Of a stretch of DNA of 64,000 bases, positions 43,724-52,661 are shown piece after piece. The stretch is taken from the NCBI GenBank assembly GCA_002083525.1, contig LWDM01000044.1, positions 134,314 through 198,313 on the forward strand. Direction: 5' to 3'. The position numbers were made by a program, and so were the translations under genes. The notes under the pieces were generated by a model, which ran no database searches, was not told where the DNA came from, and saw only the letters and a program-made list of their open reading frames with translations. Source of the stretch: Proteobacteria bacterium SG_bin9. GTDB lineage: Bacteria > Pseudomonadota > Alphaproteobacteria > Rhizobiales > Xanthobacteraceae. Within the stretch, counting starts at the first letter, position 1. Every line of letters starts with the position of its first letter.

Positions 43724-44010
43724 TGTTGTTATCCCGCCGTTTCTTCATGTTCACTTTCGCTCCCGTGAGAGAACGTCTCACCGCTGGCGCTCCCGTTTTC
43801 GGGATTCATCACCGGTTGCCGACATCTCAGAGATCCCCCTCCTGATGCAGCAGCGTAATTAGACGGCAGGCCCGCTTCGTAGGCAAGGCCAGTTGCGAGT
43901 TAGTATGAGTTTTCCGGCCATTAGATGCCAAGAAACTGCACTCACGCACGTTGCGTTCCGCAGACCGGAACCAGACCGGGCTGCTGACAAATAAGGCAAA
44001 GCGTTTTTGT
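43724..44010. other. Intergenic region upstream of hfq
   Basis: 287 bases between the D-amino-acid transaminase stop and hfq. It carries a 6-bp inverted repeat GTGAGA-N5-TCTCAC(43765-43781) 42 bases before the hfq start. The length suggests hfq has its own promoter. No gene or known small RNA is recognised, although this would be a natural place for one. Confidence 0.45.
43765..43781. promoter_or_regulatory. Inverted repeat in the hfq leader
   Basis: GTGAGA (43765-43770) and TCTCAC (43776-43781) separated by GAACG. It may be a regulator site or a 5' UTR stem; Hfq in enterobacteria autoregulates through its leader. Confidence 0.3.
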
Positions 44011-44868
44011 TCAGGTGACGTCAGCGAAGCGATGAAACTGCTCGCGCAGGCGCAACGCGAGTGGCCCCGGCCTGCCGTCGCCGACAGGGCGTCCATCAAT
44101 GCTGACGACCGGCATGACAATCTGCGTCGCGGCCGTCACGAACGCTTCCGCAGCATCCGTCGCTTCCTGTGGCGTAAACGGCCGTTCGTCGAGCTTGATC
44201 TGCAACGCGGCCAACGTCTCGATCAAGACCGCGCGTGTAATGCCCGATAGAATGCCGCTTTCAGCCGACCGCGTGACGGCCCGTCCATCCTTGGTGATGA
44301 TCCAGGCGTTGCAGGACGCGCCTTCCGTGACGTGGCCACTGCCGTCGACGTACCAGGCTTCTTGCGCGCCCTGATCCTTCGCCGCTTGCCGGGCGAGGAC
44401 ATTCGGCAGCAAGGCGACCGACTTGATGTCGACCCGCGGCCAGCGATTTTCGGGCACCGTGATTACCTTAATACCGTTGGTGGCAGTCTTCTCGGCTTTG
44501 TCGGCGTTGGCGCTTCGCGCCGTCACCACCACGCTCGGCCGCACGGGCTGAAGCGGAAATCCGTGATCGCGCCGGGCGACGCCGCGCGTCACCTGCAGAT
44601 AGACGATCCCATAGTCGACGCGATTGCGGCGCACGACCTCACGTAGGATCATCAGCAGTGCGTTGAGTTGCATCGGCTCGGCGATGCGCAATTCGCTCAA
44701 CGAGCGCTGCAGACGTTTGGCATGGCGCGGCCAGTCGATCAGGCGCCCGCCCCGCACCTCGCAGACCTCGTAGACGCCGTCGGCGAACTGGTAGCCACGG
44801 TCCTCGACATGGACGCTGGCATCGCGCATCGGCACGTAGCGGCCGTTGACATAGGCAATTCGGGACAT
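44011..44868 (-). CDS. dat: D-amino-acid aminotransferase (class IV PLP fold)
   Basis: 285 residues. Class IV aminotransferase; the PLP lysine is K149 in RVDIKSVALLPNVLA, followed by GxE-type EGASCNAW and SGITRAVLIE in the phosphate-binding area. Probably forms D-glutamate/D-alanine from 2-oxo acids; the branched-chain aminotransferase is the alternative of the same fold, but NVLARQAAKDQGAQEAW and length favour D-amino acids. It follows ntrX by 15 bases and could be co-transcribed with the nitrogen-sensing genes. Confidence 0.9.
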   Translation of the reverse strand: MSRIAYVNGRYVPMRDASVHVEDRGYQFADGVYEVCEVRGGRLIDWPRHAKRLQRSLSELRIAEPMQLNALLMILREVVRRNRVDYGIVYLQVTRGVARRDHGFPLQPVRPSVVVTARSANADKAEKTATNGIKVITVPENRWPRVDIKSVALLPNVLARQAAKDQGAQEAWYVDGSGHVTEGASCNAWIITKDGRAVTRSAESGILSGITRAVLIETLAALQIKLDERPFTPQEATDAAEAFVTAATQIVMPVVSIDGRPVGDGRPGPLALRLREQFHRFADVT

Positions 44869-44883
44869 GTTGCTTCCGCGCGA

Positions 44884-46254
44884 TCAGCCGACGCCGAGCG
44901 CCTTGAGTTTACGGTGCAGGGCCGAGCGCTCCATGCCGACGAACTCGGCAGTGCGCGAGATGTTGCCGGAGAAGCGGCTGATCTGCGCGATCAGATAATC
45001 GCGCTCGAACACTTCGCGCGCCTCGCGCAGCGGCAACCCCATGATGTGCTCGCCGTTATTGCCGGTCGGCATCGCCGGGATCATCGAGCCCACGTCCTGC
45101 GGCAGCATGTTGGCGGTGATGGTCGCCTCCGGCTCGCCGCCGGCAAGGATCATCAGCCGCTCGACGTTGTTGCGCAGCTGACGGACGTTGCCGGGCCAGA
45201 CATGCGACTGCAGCACCGCCATCGCATCCTCGCCGATCTGCCGGCGCGGCAGGCCGGTCGAGAGCGAAATCTGCTCCATGAAGTAATCGACGAGTTCGGG
45301 AATGTCCTCGCGCCGCTCCGACAACGGCGGAATGCGGATCGGCACGACCGAGAGGCGATGATAGAGATCCTCGCGGAAGCGGCCTTCGGAAATCTCGACT
45401 TCGAGGTTGCGCGAGGTCGACGAGACGATGCGCACGTCCACCTGCACCTTGGTGGTGCCGCCCGAACGCTGGAACGTCTGATCGACCAGCACGCGCAGAA
45501 TCTTGTTCTGCGTCTCGCGCGGCATGTCGGCGATCTCGTCGATGAACAGCGTACCGCCATGCGCCTCTTCAAGCGCGCCGGCCTTGTGCTGTTGCGCGCC
45601 GTTCGAGCCTTCGACACCGAACAGTTCGATCTCCATCCGCTCCGGGGTTATCGCGGCCGCGTTGATCACGATGAACGGACCGGCCGTGCGCCCCGAGGCG
45701 TTGTGCAGCGTGCGCGCCGCGAGCTCCTTGCCGCCGCCGGACGGCCCGACGATCAGGATGCGGCTGTTGGTCTTGGCCGCGCGGTCAATGGTCTGACGCA
45801 GCTGGTTCATGCACGCCGAGCGGCCGACCATGTTGCCGGACGACGGCACGTGCTGCTTCAGCTCCTTCACCTCGCGTTTGAGGCGCGAGGTTTCCAGCGC
45901 CCGCGTCGCCACCAGCACCAGACGGTCGGCCTTGAACGGCTTCTCGATGAAGTCATAAGCGCCGCGCTTGATCGCAGCGACCGCGGTCTCGATGTTGCCG
46001 TGGCCGGAGATCATCACCACCGGAACGTCCGGATGGTCCTGCTTGACGTGCTCAAGCACCTGCAGGCCGTCGAGCCTGGAGCCCTGCAGCCAGATGTCGA
46101 GAAACACCATGCTGGGCCGGCGGTTGGTGACCTCCTGCAGCGCCTGATCGCTGTCGCGCGCCGTGCGCGTCTGGAATCCCTCGTCTTCCAGGATGCCGGC
46201 CACGAGCTCCCGGATATCGGCTTCATCGTCTACGATGAGGATGTCGTTCGCCAT
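44884..46254 (-). CDS. ntrX: Response regulator NtrX
   Basis: 456 residues. Receiver domain with D53 (LDIWLQ), AAA+ domain with Walker A VGPSGGGKEL and FIDEIADMP, and C-terminal Fis-type helix-turn-helix NISRTAEFVGMERSALHRK. It lacks the GAFTGA loop of sigma-54 activators: the corresponding segment reads VEGSNGAQQHKAGA. This is a known feature of alphaproteobacterial NtrX, which acts without sigma-54. It responds to NtrY. It is 17 bases downstream of ntrY and upstream of dat. Confidence 0.95.
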   Translation of the reverse strand: MANDILIVDDEADIRELVAGILEDEGFQTRTARDSDQALQEVTNRRPSMVFLDIWLQGSRLDGLQVLEHVKQDHPDVPVVMISGHGNIETAVAAIKRGAYDFIEKPFKADRLVLVATRALETSRLKREVKELKQHVPSSGNMVGRSACMNQLRQTIDRAAKTNSRILIVGPSGGGKELAARTLHNASGRTAGPFIVINAAAITPERMEIELFGVEGSNGAQQHKAGALEEAHGGTLFIDEIADMPRETQNKILRVLVDQTFQRSGGTTKVQVDVRIVSSTSRNLEVEISEGRFREDLYHRLSVVPIRIPPLSERREDIPELVDYFMEQISLSTGLPRRQIGEDAMAVLQSHVWPGNVRQLRNNVERLMILAGGEPEATITANMLPQDVGSMIPAMPTGNNGEHIMGLPLREAREVFERDYLIAQISRFSGNISRTAEFVGMERSALHRKLKALGVG

Positions 46255-46271
46255 GTGCTACGCCCTGTTGC

Positions 46272-48611
46272 TCAGTTGCCGTTGACGACTTCAGTTTTTG
46301 GTTCGCCCGGCGTCGCGGACGCGCCGGGTTCGGTCTTGTCGTCTTTGATTTCGTCGGTGCGGCCAGCCGGAAGTTCATTCTTGCGGCCTTCCGCGGACGG
46401 CGGCTCTCCCGAAACCGCGAAGCGCAGCCGCACCCAAGCACCGCGCGCACCCGGCCGGATCACCGATGCGTCGTTGAGTTCGATCTTGCCGCCGTGATCC
46501 TCGAGCACACGTCCGACGATGGCGAGGCCGAGACCGGTGCCCTTCTCGCGGGTCGTCACGTAGGGTTCGAGCAGACGTGAACGGCTTTCCTTGGGCAGGC
46601 CGATACCGTTGTCGATCACGTCGATGACGATGTCGTCATTCTCGCGGAAAGCAATGACATCGATGCGACCGCGGCCGAGCGTTTCCGGCGGCACGGCGCT
46701 GATCGCCTCGGACGCGTTCTTGATGATGTTGGTGAGGCCCTGCGAGATCAGCCGCCGGTCGAACTTCGCCGGCATCGGATCCTGCTTGATATCGGTTTCG
46801 ATATCGACGTCGGGATGACCGACGCGCATCAGGAACACCGTCTGCCGCACGGTGTCGGCGACATCCTCGCCTTCGATGACCGGCTTCGGCATGCGCGCGA
46901 ACTTCGAGAACTCGTCGACCATGCGGCGAATGTCGTCGACCTGACGGACGATCGTGTCGGTGCACTGGTCGAAGATCGGCCGGTCCTCGGTGATGACCTT
47001 GCCGAACTTGCGCTTGATGCGCTCGGCCGAGAGCTGAATCGGCGTCAGCGGGTTCTTGATTTCGTGCGCGATGCGGCGGGCGACATCGGCCCAGGCCGAG
47101 GTGCGCTGCGCCGAAACGAGCTCGGTGATGTCGTCGAGCGTGATGATGTAACTGTCGCGCGACTCGCCGGTCTGTTCGGCGCTGACCCGCACGGACAGAT
47201 TGCGTTCGATGTTGTCGCGGCTGATCGTAATTTGCCCCTGAACAAGGCGTTGCGCGCTCTCGCGGGCGGTCGCCATCAGCTCGTTGAGTTCAGGTACGAC
47301 TTCCGACAGCGGATGATCGAGCGCCTCGGATTCCGGATGACCGATCAGCTTCTCCGCCGAGCGATTGAGGATGCCGATCTTGTTGGCGCCGTCGACGCCG
47401 ATGATACCGGCGCTTGCCGATGACAGCACTGCCTCGATGAAGCGGCGGCGGCTGTCGATCAGACCGCTGGCGTTGATCAATTCATCCCGCTGCGTGCGCA
47501 GCTCCTGCGTCATCTTGTTGAACGTCTCGCCAAGCTGAGCGAGATCGCCCTCGGACTTGATCACCGGTACCTGCACATGCAGGTCGCCCGTCGAGACCAT
47601 GTTCGCCGCGCCCATCAAGCGGCGGATCGGCGCCACCAGCCAGTTGGCGAAGTTGAGGCCGATCAGCACCGACGACATCAACACGGTCAACGCGATCACC
47701 GTGAACATCAGCGCAAAGGCGACCTGAATGCCGAGCTTGCGCGACTCGAGATCGGCATACTCGGCAACGCTGGCTTCGGTCTGGGTCAGCTGATTGACGA
47801 CGCGCGGATCCAGCAGCCGCGCGACGTAAAGGAACGTGTCCTGAAACGCCCGCAGCCGTATGACAGCGGCAACGTAGTTGGCTTCGGTGAACACCGCGAT
47901 CTGCGGTTCGTCTTCGCCGACGTTGCGGAGAAAATCCGCCTCCGGCATCGCGAAGCTCTGCTGGATGGCGCCCGATCCGCTTTCCAGAACACGGCGCTCG
48001 CTGTCGAGCATGATCGTAAACGGCAAGTTGCGCACGCTGGCGCTTGCCGTCATCAACTGACGGAACGTCCCGCGGTCCTGATCGAACAGCGGCCTGGCGC
48101 GCGAGAGATCGCCGGCCATACCGATAATGTCGCCGCGGATCAGCTGCGCATGCTCGTTCAGATACGCGCGCGAGACGATCAGCGAGTTTTCGATCACCGC
48201 TTTCGTTCGAACGGAAAACAGGCGATCGAGACCACGGTCGAGCGTGACGCTGGCCACCACCGACACGACCACCGCAGGCAGCACCGCGATCACCGCGAAC
48301 AGACTGACCACCTGAACGTGAAGTTTCGCTGCCGCCCGGCCGCGCCGGCGGGCCTGCACCACCTTGAAGATTTCACTGCTGCCGATGGCCACCAGCAGCA
48401 GCACGGTGGCGGCGTTGATCAGCAGGAAGGTGATGACGACGTTATGGCTCGGCGCTATCGGCCCAAGGCCGGTCAGAACGACAAACGTCAGGAAGGCGGA
48501 CAGGAGCGCCAACCCGACTGCAAACGGGATCAGGAGCTTGCTGAGCTGCCGTTTCCGGGGCTCGGCAAACGACGGGTCGAACGATGCGGCCGTCGGATCT
48601 GCGGTTGTCAT
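46272..48611 (-). CDS. ntrY: Sensor histidine kinase NtrY
   Basis: 779 residues. N-terminal membrane helices (LLIPFAVGLALLSAFLTFVVL, and VITFLLINAATVLLLVAIG and further ones), a periplasmic sensor region, HAMP after the last helix, PAS domain, and HisKA with phosphoacceptor H516 in RRIAHEIKNPLTPIQL. The ATPase domain has N box NIIKNASEA, G1 DVIDNGIGLP and G2 GTGLGLAIVG. NtrY/NtrX sense extracellular nitrogen or redox status in this class. ATG 48611 chosen; a TTG 21 codons upstream is possible but adds a non-hydrophobic segment. Confidence 0.95.
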   Translation of the reverse strand: MTTADPTAASFDPSFAEPRKRQLSKLLIPFAVGLALLSAFLTFVVLTGLGPIAPSHNVVITFLLINAATVLLLVAIGSSEIFKVVQARRRGRAAAKLHVQVVSLFAVIAVLPAVVVSVVASVTLDRGLDRLFSVRTKAVIENSLIVSRAYLNEHAQLIRGDIIGMAGDLSRARPLFDQDRGTFRQLMTASASVRNLPFTIMLDSERRVLESGSGAIQQSFAMPEADFLRNVGEDEPQIAVFTEANYVAAVIRLRAFQDTFLYVARLLDPRVVNQLTQTEASVAEYADLESRKLGIQVAFALMFTVIALTVLMSSVLIGLNFANWLVAPIRRLMGAANMVSTGDLHVQVPVIKSEGDLAQLGETFNKMTQELRTQRDELINASGLIDSRRRFIEAVLSSASAGIIGVDGANKIGILNRSAEKLIGHPESEALDHPLSEVVPELNELMATARESAQRLVQGQITISRDNIERNLSVRVSAEQTGESRDSYIITLDDITELVSAQRTSAWADVARRIAHEIKNPLTPIQLSAERIKRKFGKVITEDRPIFDQCTDTIVRQVDDIRRMVDEFSKFARMPKPVIEGEDVADTVRQTVFLMRVGHPDVDIETDIKQDPMPAKFDRRLISQGLTNIIKNASEAISAVPPETLGRGRIDVIAFRENDDIVIDVIDNGIGLPKESRSRLLEPYVTTREKGTGLGLAIVGRVLEDHGGKIELNDASVIRPGARGAWVRLRFAVSGEPPSAEGRKNELPAGRTDEIKDDKTEPGASATPGEPKTEVVNGN

Positions 48612-48754
48612 GCGCTGCGGAGTAATTGGAGCTTGGTCGGATTGGCCATTAAGCCATCCGGCCCACTGATGCAATCATACAACAATGTTGCTCAATTACG
48701 ACAATTCCGCGGCGCGGTCCTCTGGAAGGTGTCCAGATAACGCGAACGGCGGCC

Positions 48755-50197
48755 TTAGCCGCCGCTGCGGTAGACCTGGATATCCAGGTCGCGGATTTTC
48801 TTCCGCAATGTGTTGCGGTTAAGCCCCAAGAGGTCCGCGGCCCTGATCTGGTTGCCCCGCGTTGCTGCCAGCGCAACCGTGAGCAACGGCACCTCGATTT
48901 CCCGCAGAATGCGGTGATAGAGGCCCGGCGGCGGAACGCCGTTCGGGAAGCCGGCAAAGTGGGTCGCGAGATAGGTTTCGACGGCGTCGCCAAGGTTATC
49001 CACAGTCGCAGGTGCGGCCTGACCGGCGACAACGGCCGGCGGCGCCAGCTCCCCGTCGATCACCGACTGGGTGATCACGTCCTGCGGATAAAGTGCGGCC
49101 AGCCGGCGCGCGAGGTTTTCAAGCTCGCGGACGTTGCCAGGCCAGCGGTGCTGCTTCATCCGCTCGAGCGCCTGGGTATCGAGCTTCTTCGGCGGCAAGC
49201 CATCCTTCTCGGCCAGCGAGAAGAAGTGGCGGACGAGATCGGGCAAATCCTCGATGCGCTCGCGCAGCGGCGGCAGCCGCAGCGGCACGACGTTGAGGCG
49301 GAAGAACAGATCCTCGCGGAACAGCCCCTGCTGGATCAGGATACGCAGATCCTTGTTGCTCGCCGCAACGATACGCACGTCGGTCTTGATCGGCGTACGG
49401 CCGCCGACGGTTGTGTATTCGCCCTGCTGAAGGACACGCAGCAGCCGGGTCTGCGCTTCCATCGGCATGTCGCCGATTTCGTCGAGGAACAGCGTGCCGC
49501 CTTCAGCCTGCTCGAAGCGGCCGGATGCGCGGGTGTTGGCGCCGGTGAACGCGCCGCGTTCATGGCCGAACAGTTCGGACTCGATGAGATCGCGCGGAAT
49601 TGCCGCCATGTTGACGGCGACGAACGGCCCGTTCCGCCGCTTGCCGTAGTCATGCAGCGCGCGGGCAACCAGCTCCTTGCCGGTGCCAGACTCGCCCGAG
49701 ATCATCACCGTGAGATCGGTCTGCATCAATCGCGCCAGCACGCGATAGATCTCCTGCATCGCCGGGGAACGGCCGACCAGCGGAATCGAATCGAACTCGC
49801 CCTCCTCGTGCAAGGTGGCGACCCGTTCCTTCGGCTCGGCCAGTGCGCGGCCGACGATTCCGATCAGTTCCTTCAGATCGAACGGCTTGGGCAGATATTC
49901 GTACGCACCGCGCTCGGACGCGCGGATCGCGGTCATGAAGGTATTCTGCGCACTCATGACAATGACCGGCAGATTGGGCCGCATCTTCTTGATACGTGGC
50001 AGCAGGTCGAAGGCGTTTTCGTCTGGCATCACCACGTCGGTGATAACGAGGTCGCCATCCCCCTGGCTGATCCAGCGCCAGAGCGTCGTCGCGTTGCCGG
50101 TGAGACGGACCTCGTATCCGGCGCGCGAGAGCGCCTGATTGAGGACTGTGCGGATTGCGGCATCGTCGTCGGCAACAAGAATGCTACCTGCGGGCAT
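48755..50197 (-). CDS. ntrC: Nitrogen regulator NtrC
   Basis: 480 residues. Receiver domain with D54 (VITDVVMPDE), sigma-54-activating AAA+ domain with Walker A ISGESGTGKEL, the GAFTGA loop in HERGAFTGAN, and Walker B GTLFLDEIGDMP, and a C-terminal Fis-type HTH NQIRAADLLGLNRNTLRKK. Intact, unlike NtrX. It activates sigma-54 promoters of nitrogen-assimilation genes under nitrogen limitation; the nas/nir genes at the start of the window are plausible targets (inference). It lies nine bases after ntrB. Confidence 0.97.
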   Translation of the reverse strand: MPAGSILVADDDAAIRTVLNQALSRAGYEVRLTGNATTLWRWISQGDGDLVITDVVMPDENAFDLLPRIKKMRPNLPVIVMSAQNTFMTAIRASERGAYEYLPKPFDLKELIGIVGRALAEPKERVATLHEEGEFDSIPLVGRSPAMQEIYRVLARLMQTDLTVMISGESGTGKELVARALHDYGKRRNGPFVAVNMAAIPRDLIESELFGHERGAFTGANTRASGRFEQAEGGTLFLDEIGDMPMEAQTRLLRVLQQGEYTTVGGRTPIKTDVRIVAASNKDLRILIQQGLFREDLFFRLNVVPLRLPPLRERIEDLPDLVRHFFSLAEKDGLPPKKLDTQALERMKQHRWPGNVRELENLARRLAALYPQDVITQSVIDGELAPPAVVAGQAAPATVDNLGDAVETYLATHFAGFPNGVPPPGLYHRILREIEVPLLTVALAATRGNQIRAADLLGLNRNTLRKKIRDLDIQVYRSGG

Positions 50198-50206
50198 CGG
50201 TATTCC

Positions 50207-51385
50207 TCATCGTTCACCATGTGAGGTTCGCAGCGGCGAGCCCGGCATCTCGCTGCTACCGTTGGAGGCTTGTTTTTTCGCGGTGCTGTACATGGGCAAC
50301 AACACACGGAAAACGGTTCGTCGCGGCTGCGACTCGCATTCGATGATGCCGCCGTGGTCGCCGACAATCTTGGCGACCAGCGCAAGACCAAGCCCGCTTC
50401 CTGTCGGCTTGGTGGTCACGAACGGATCGAACAGGTTCGGCAACAGGTCGTCCGGCACCCCGGGCCCGTTGTCCTTGACGCAGAATTCGAGCGGCAACGA
50501 TACGCGCGACTTGTTGCCGGGGATCGACAGGCGCACACCGGGCCGGAAGGCCGTGGTGAGCTGAATCTCGCCTTCGCTGCCCATATCGGTCAGCGCTTCG
50601 GCGGCATTCTTCACGAGATTGAGGAAGACCTGGATCAGCTGATCCTGATTGGCGAGCACCGGCGGCAGCGACGGGTCGTAGTCCTCGACGAACTTGATGT
50701 TGCGCGCGAAGCCCGACTGCGCCAGCCGTTTCACATGATCGAACACGGAGTGGATGTTGACCGCATCGCGCGGCACCGGACGCTCGTCACCGAAGACTTC
50801 CATGCGATCGACGAGCGTGACGATGCGGTCGGCCTCATCGCAGATCAGCCGCGTGAGCGTGCGATCCTCGGCCGAGGCCGCCTGCTCCAGCAGCTGCGCG
50901 GCGCCGCGGATGCCGGAGAGCGGGTTCTTGATCTCGTGCGCCAGCATCGCGGCAAGCGCGGTGACCGAGCGTGCGGCGCTGCGATGGGTGAGCTGGCGAT
51001 CCATCTTGTCGGCGATGGTGCGCTCCTGAATCATCACGACGATGCAGCCGGGGCGCTCATTCAGCGGCGCCACGTGCAGATCGACCTGCCGGTCGCCGCC
51101 GATGCGCGGCGTGCCGAGATCGACCTTGTACTCATTCACCGGCGAGCCGGACGCCCGCACCTGCTCGATCAGCGACAACAGCGGACTGCCGAACGGGATC
51201 AATTCCTTCAGCGACTGACGCCGCAACAGCTGCACCGAGACTTCGAAGAAGGATTCGGCCGCGATATTGGCGTCCATGATCTTGCCGTCCGGCGCGATCT
51301 GCAGCACCGGATTCGGCAGCGCATTGAGAATGGCGTCGCTGTCGGACGCTGGTGGGGAGAGGCGATGCTCGGACAAGCTGGTCAT
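50207..51385 (-). CDS. ntrB: Nitrogen-sensing kinase NtrB
   Basis: 392 residues, cytosolic; no membrane segment. PAS domain (about 18-130) then HisKA with phosphoacceptor H150 in AAMLAHEIKNPLSGI, and a HATPase domain with N box NLVKNAAEAL, G1 KDNGPGVP and G2 GSGLGLAL. Phosphorylates NtrC and is controlled by PII. Start 51385 forms an ATGA overlap with the dusB stop; the first in-frame codon further upstream adds MEGGG only. Confidence 0.97.
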   Translation of the reverse strand: MTSLSEHRLSPPASDSDAILNALPNPVLQIAPDGKIMDANIAAESFFEVSVQLLRRQSLKELIPFGSPLLSLIEQVRASGSPVNEYKVDLGTPRIGGDRQVDLHVAPLNERPGCIVVMIQERTIADKMDRQLTHRSAARSVTALAAMLAHEIKNPLSGIRGAAQLLEQAASAEDRTLTRLICDEADRIVTLVDRMEVFGDERPVPRDAVNIHSVFDHVKRLAQSGFARNIKFVEDYDPSLPPVLANQDQLIQVFLNLVKNAAEALTDMGSEGEIQLTTAFRPGVRLSIPGNKSRVSLPLEFCVKDNGPGVPDDLLPNLFDPFVTTKPTGSGLGLALVAKIVGDHGGIIECESQPRRTVFRVLLPMYSTAKKQASNGSSEMPGSPLRTSHGER

Positions 51386-52419
51386 GCCGCCGCCTTCCAT
51401 GCGAAATCATCGAATGCATCGCGCAAACCGCGGCGGACGATATCGGGCGAGTCCGTGGTCAGCACCTCGGTGCGCCACCGCCTAAGCGTTTCGATCTGAG
51501 CGCCGGCCGTCTCGGCCGCGACATCAAGCGCCCAACCGAGGTGCTTGCGAACGTGGCGCACCCCGATGCGCAGCCCGTAATGATCGAGCGCATCCTCATA
51601 AAGCTCGCAGACGTAACGAAGCTGGTCGGGCAGCGCGGGTGCGGCTTCCTCCGGCGCACCGTCGAGCCGCCGGCCGATCTGGCCCGGCAGCCAAGGCTGT
51701 CCTTGCGCACCGCGGCCGATCATCACTGCATCGGCGCCGGATTGATCGAGCGCCGTTTCGGCCTGTGCGAACGAGGTGATGTCGCCGTTGACGACGAGCG
51801 GAATGGAAATGGCGTCGCGCACCGCGCGAATGGCGCGCCAGTCGGCGCTGCCCTTGTAGAACTGGCAGCGGGTGCGGCCATGTACGGTGACCATCTGTAT
51901 GCCGGCGGCTTCCGCGCGTTTCGCAAGCTCGGCCGCGTTCAGCATGCGCTCGTCCCAGCCGAGCCGCATCTTCAGCGTCACAGGCACGCGCACGGCCGCG
52001 ACCGTCGCTTCGATGAGCCGCAACGCATGATCGAGATCGCGCATCAGCGCCGATCCGGACTGTCCGCCCGTCACATGACGCGCGGGGCAGCCCATGTTGA
52101 TGTCGATGATGTCCGCACCGCCCGCCTCCGCGATGCGCGCGCCTTCCGTCATCCAGCGCGGTTCGCAACCGGCGAGCTGCACCACATGCGGCGTGTCACC
52201 CGCGGCTTCACACCGAAGCTGTGACATCGCCGTGCCGTTGACGAGGTCTTCGCTGGCCGTCATCTCGGAGACGACGAGTCCGGCACCCAGCGCCGCCGCC
52301 ATACGCCGGAACGGTGCGTCCGTGATGCCCGACATCGGGGCAAGAATGACTCTGTTGACGAGCGCGTTCGCACCGATCCTAAGGACGGTTGCTTGACGTT
52401 CGTGCATCGGATTGGTCAC
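51382..52419 (-). CDS. dusB: tRNA-dihydrouridine synthase (NifR3)
   Basis: 345 residues, FMN-dependent TIM barrel that reduces uridines in tRNA D-loops. LAPMSGITDAPFRR, NMGCPARHVTGGQSGSAL with the catalytic Cys, KMRLGWD and IGRGAQGQPW identify DusB. GTG start (52419) is supported by GGGAAG just upstream; ATG four codons later is an alternative. dusB-ntrB-ntrC co-occur in many proteobacteria, hence the old name nifR3. First gene of the ntr operon; a divergent promoter region (52420-52661) separates it from ispDF. Confidence 0.95.
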   Translation of the reverse strand: MTNPMHERQATVLRIGANALVNRVILAPMSGITDAPFRRMAAALGAGLVVSEMTASEDLVNGTAMSQLRCEAAGDTPHVVQLAGCEPRWMTEGARIAEAGGADIIDINMGCPARHVTGGQSGSALMRDLDHALRLIEATVAAVRVPVTLKMRLGWDERMLNAAELAKRAEAAGIQMVTVHGRTRCQFYKGSADWRAIRAVRDAISIPLVVNGDITSFAQAETALDQSGADAVMIGRGAQGQPWLPGQIGRRLDGAPEEAAPALPDQLRYVCELYEDALDHYGLRIGVRHVRKHLGWALDVAAETAGAQIETLRRWRTEVLTTDSPDIVRRGLRDAFDDFAWKAAA

Positions 52420-52661
52420 CGATCTTCCCGCTTATGAAGAGCCACGGCGCCATTGCCCCGGCCCTCGCTCAAAACTTAGGCATGAAGCCCATCTGCCTAG
52501 AGTTTAGCCAAAAATACCAAACACGCAAGTGCATCGCAGCATGGAGGGTGAATCTGCCCACAGGCGCGGAATCATCCTGTTTTTGCTGACAAATATGGTA
52601 AGTGCAGGGCCCAAAATGGCTTCAAAGCACCACCCTCTTCAACCAGCTCTGTTACCTCCGC
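52420..52661. other. Divergent promoter region of dusB-ntrBC and ispDF
   Basis: 242 bases between divergent starts. It contains an AT-rich run (agccaaaaataccaaacac at about 52503-52521, ttgctgacaaatatgg at 52583-52598), which likely holds promoters. No sigma-54 -24/-12 element was found. No gene is supported here. Confidence 0.4.

Noticed and set aside
44668..46497. 609-codon plus-strand frame opposite ntrX and the transaminase
   Set aside because: Antisense frame over conserved domains with no own motif or ribosome-binding site.
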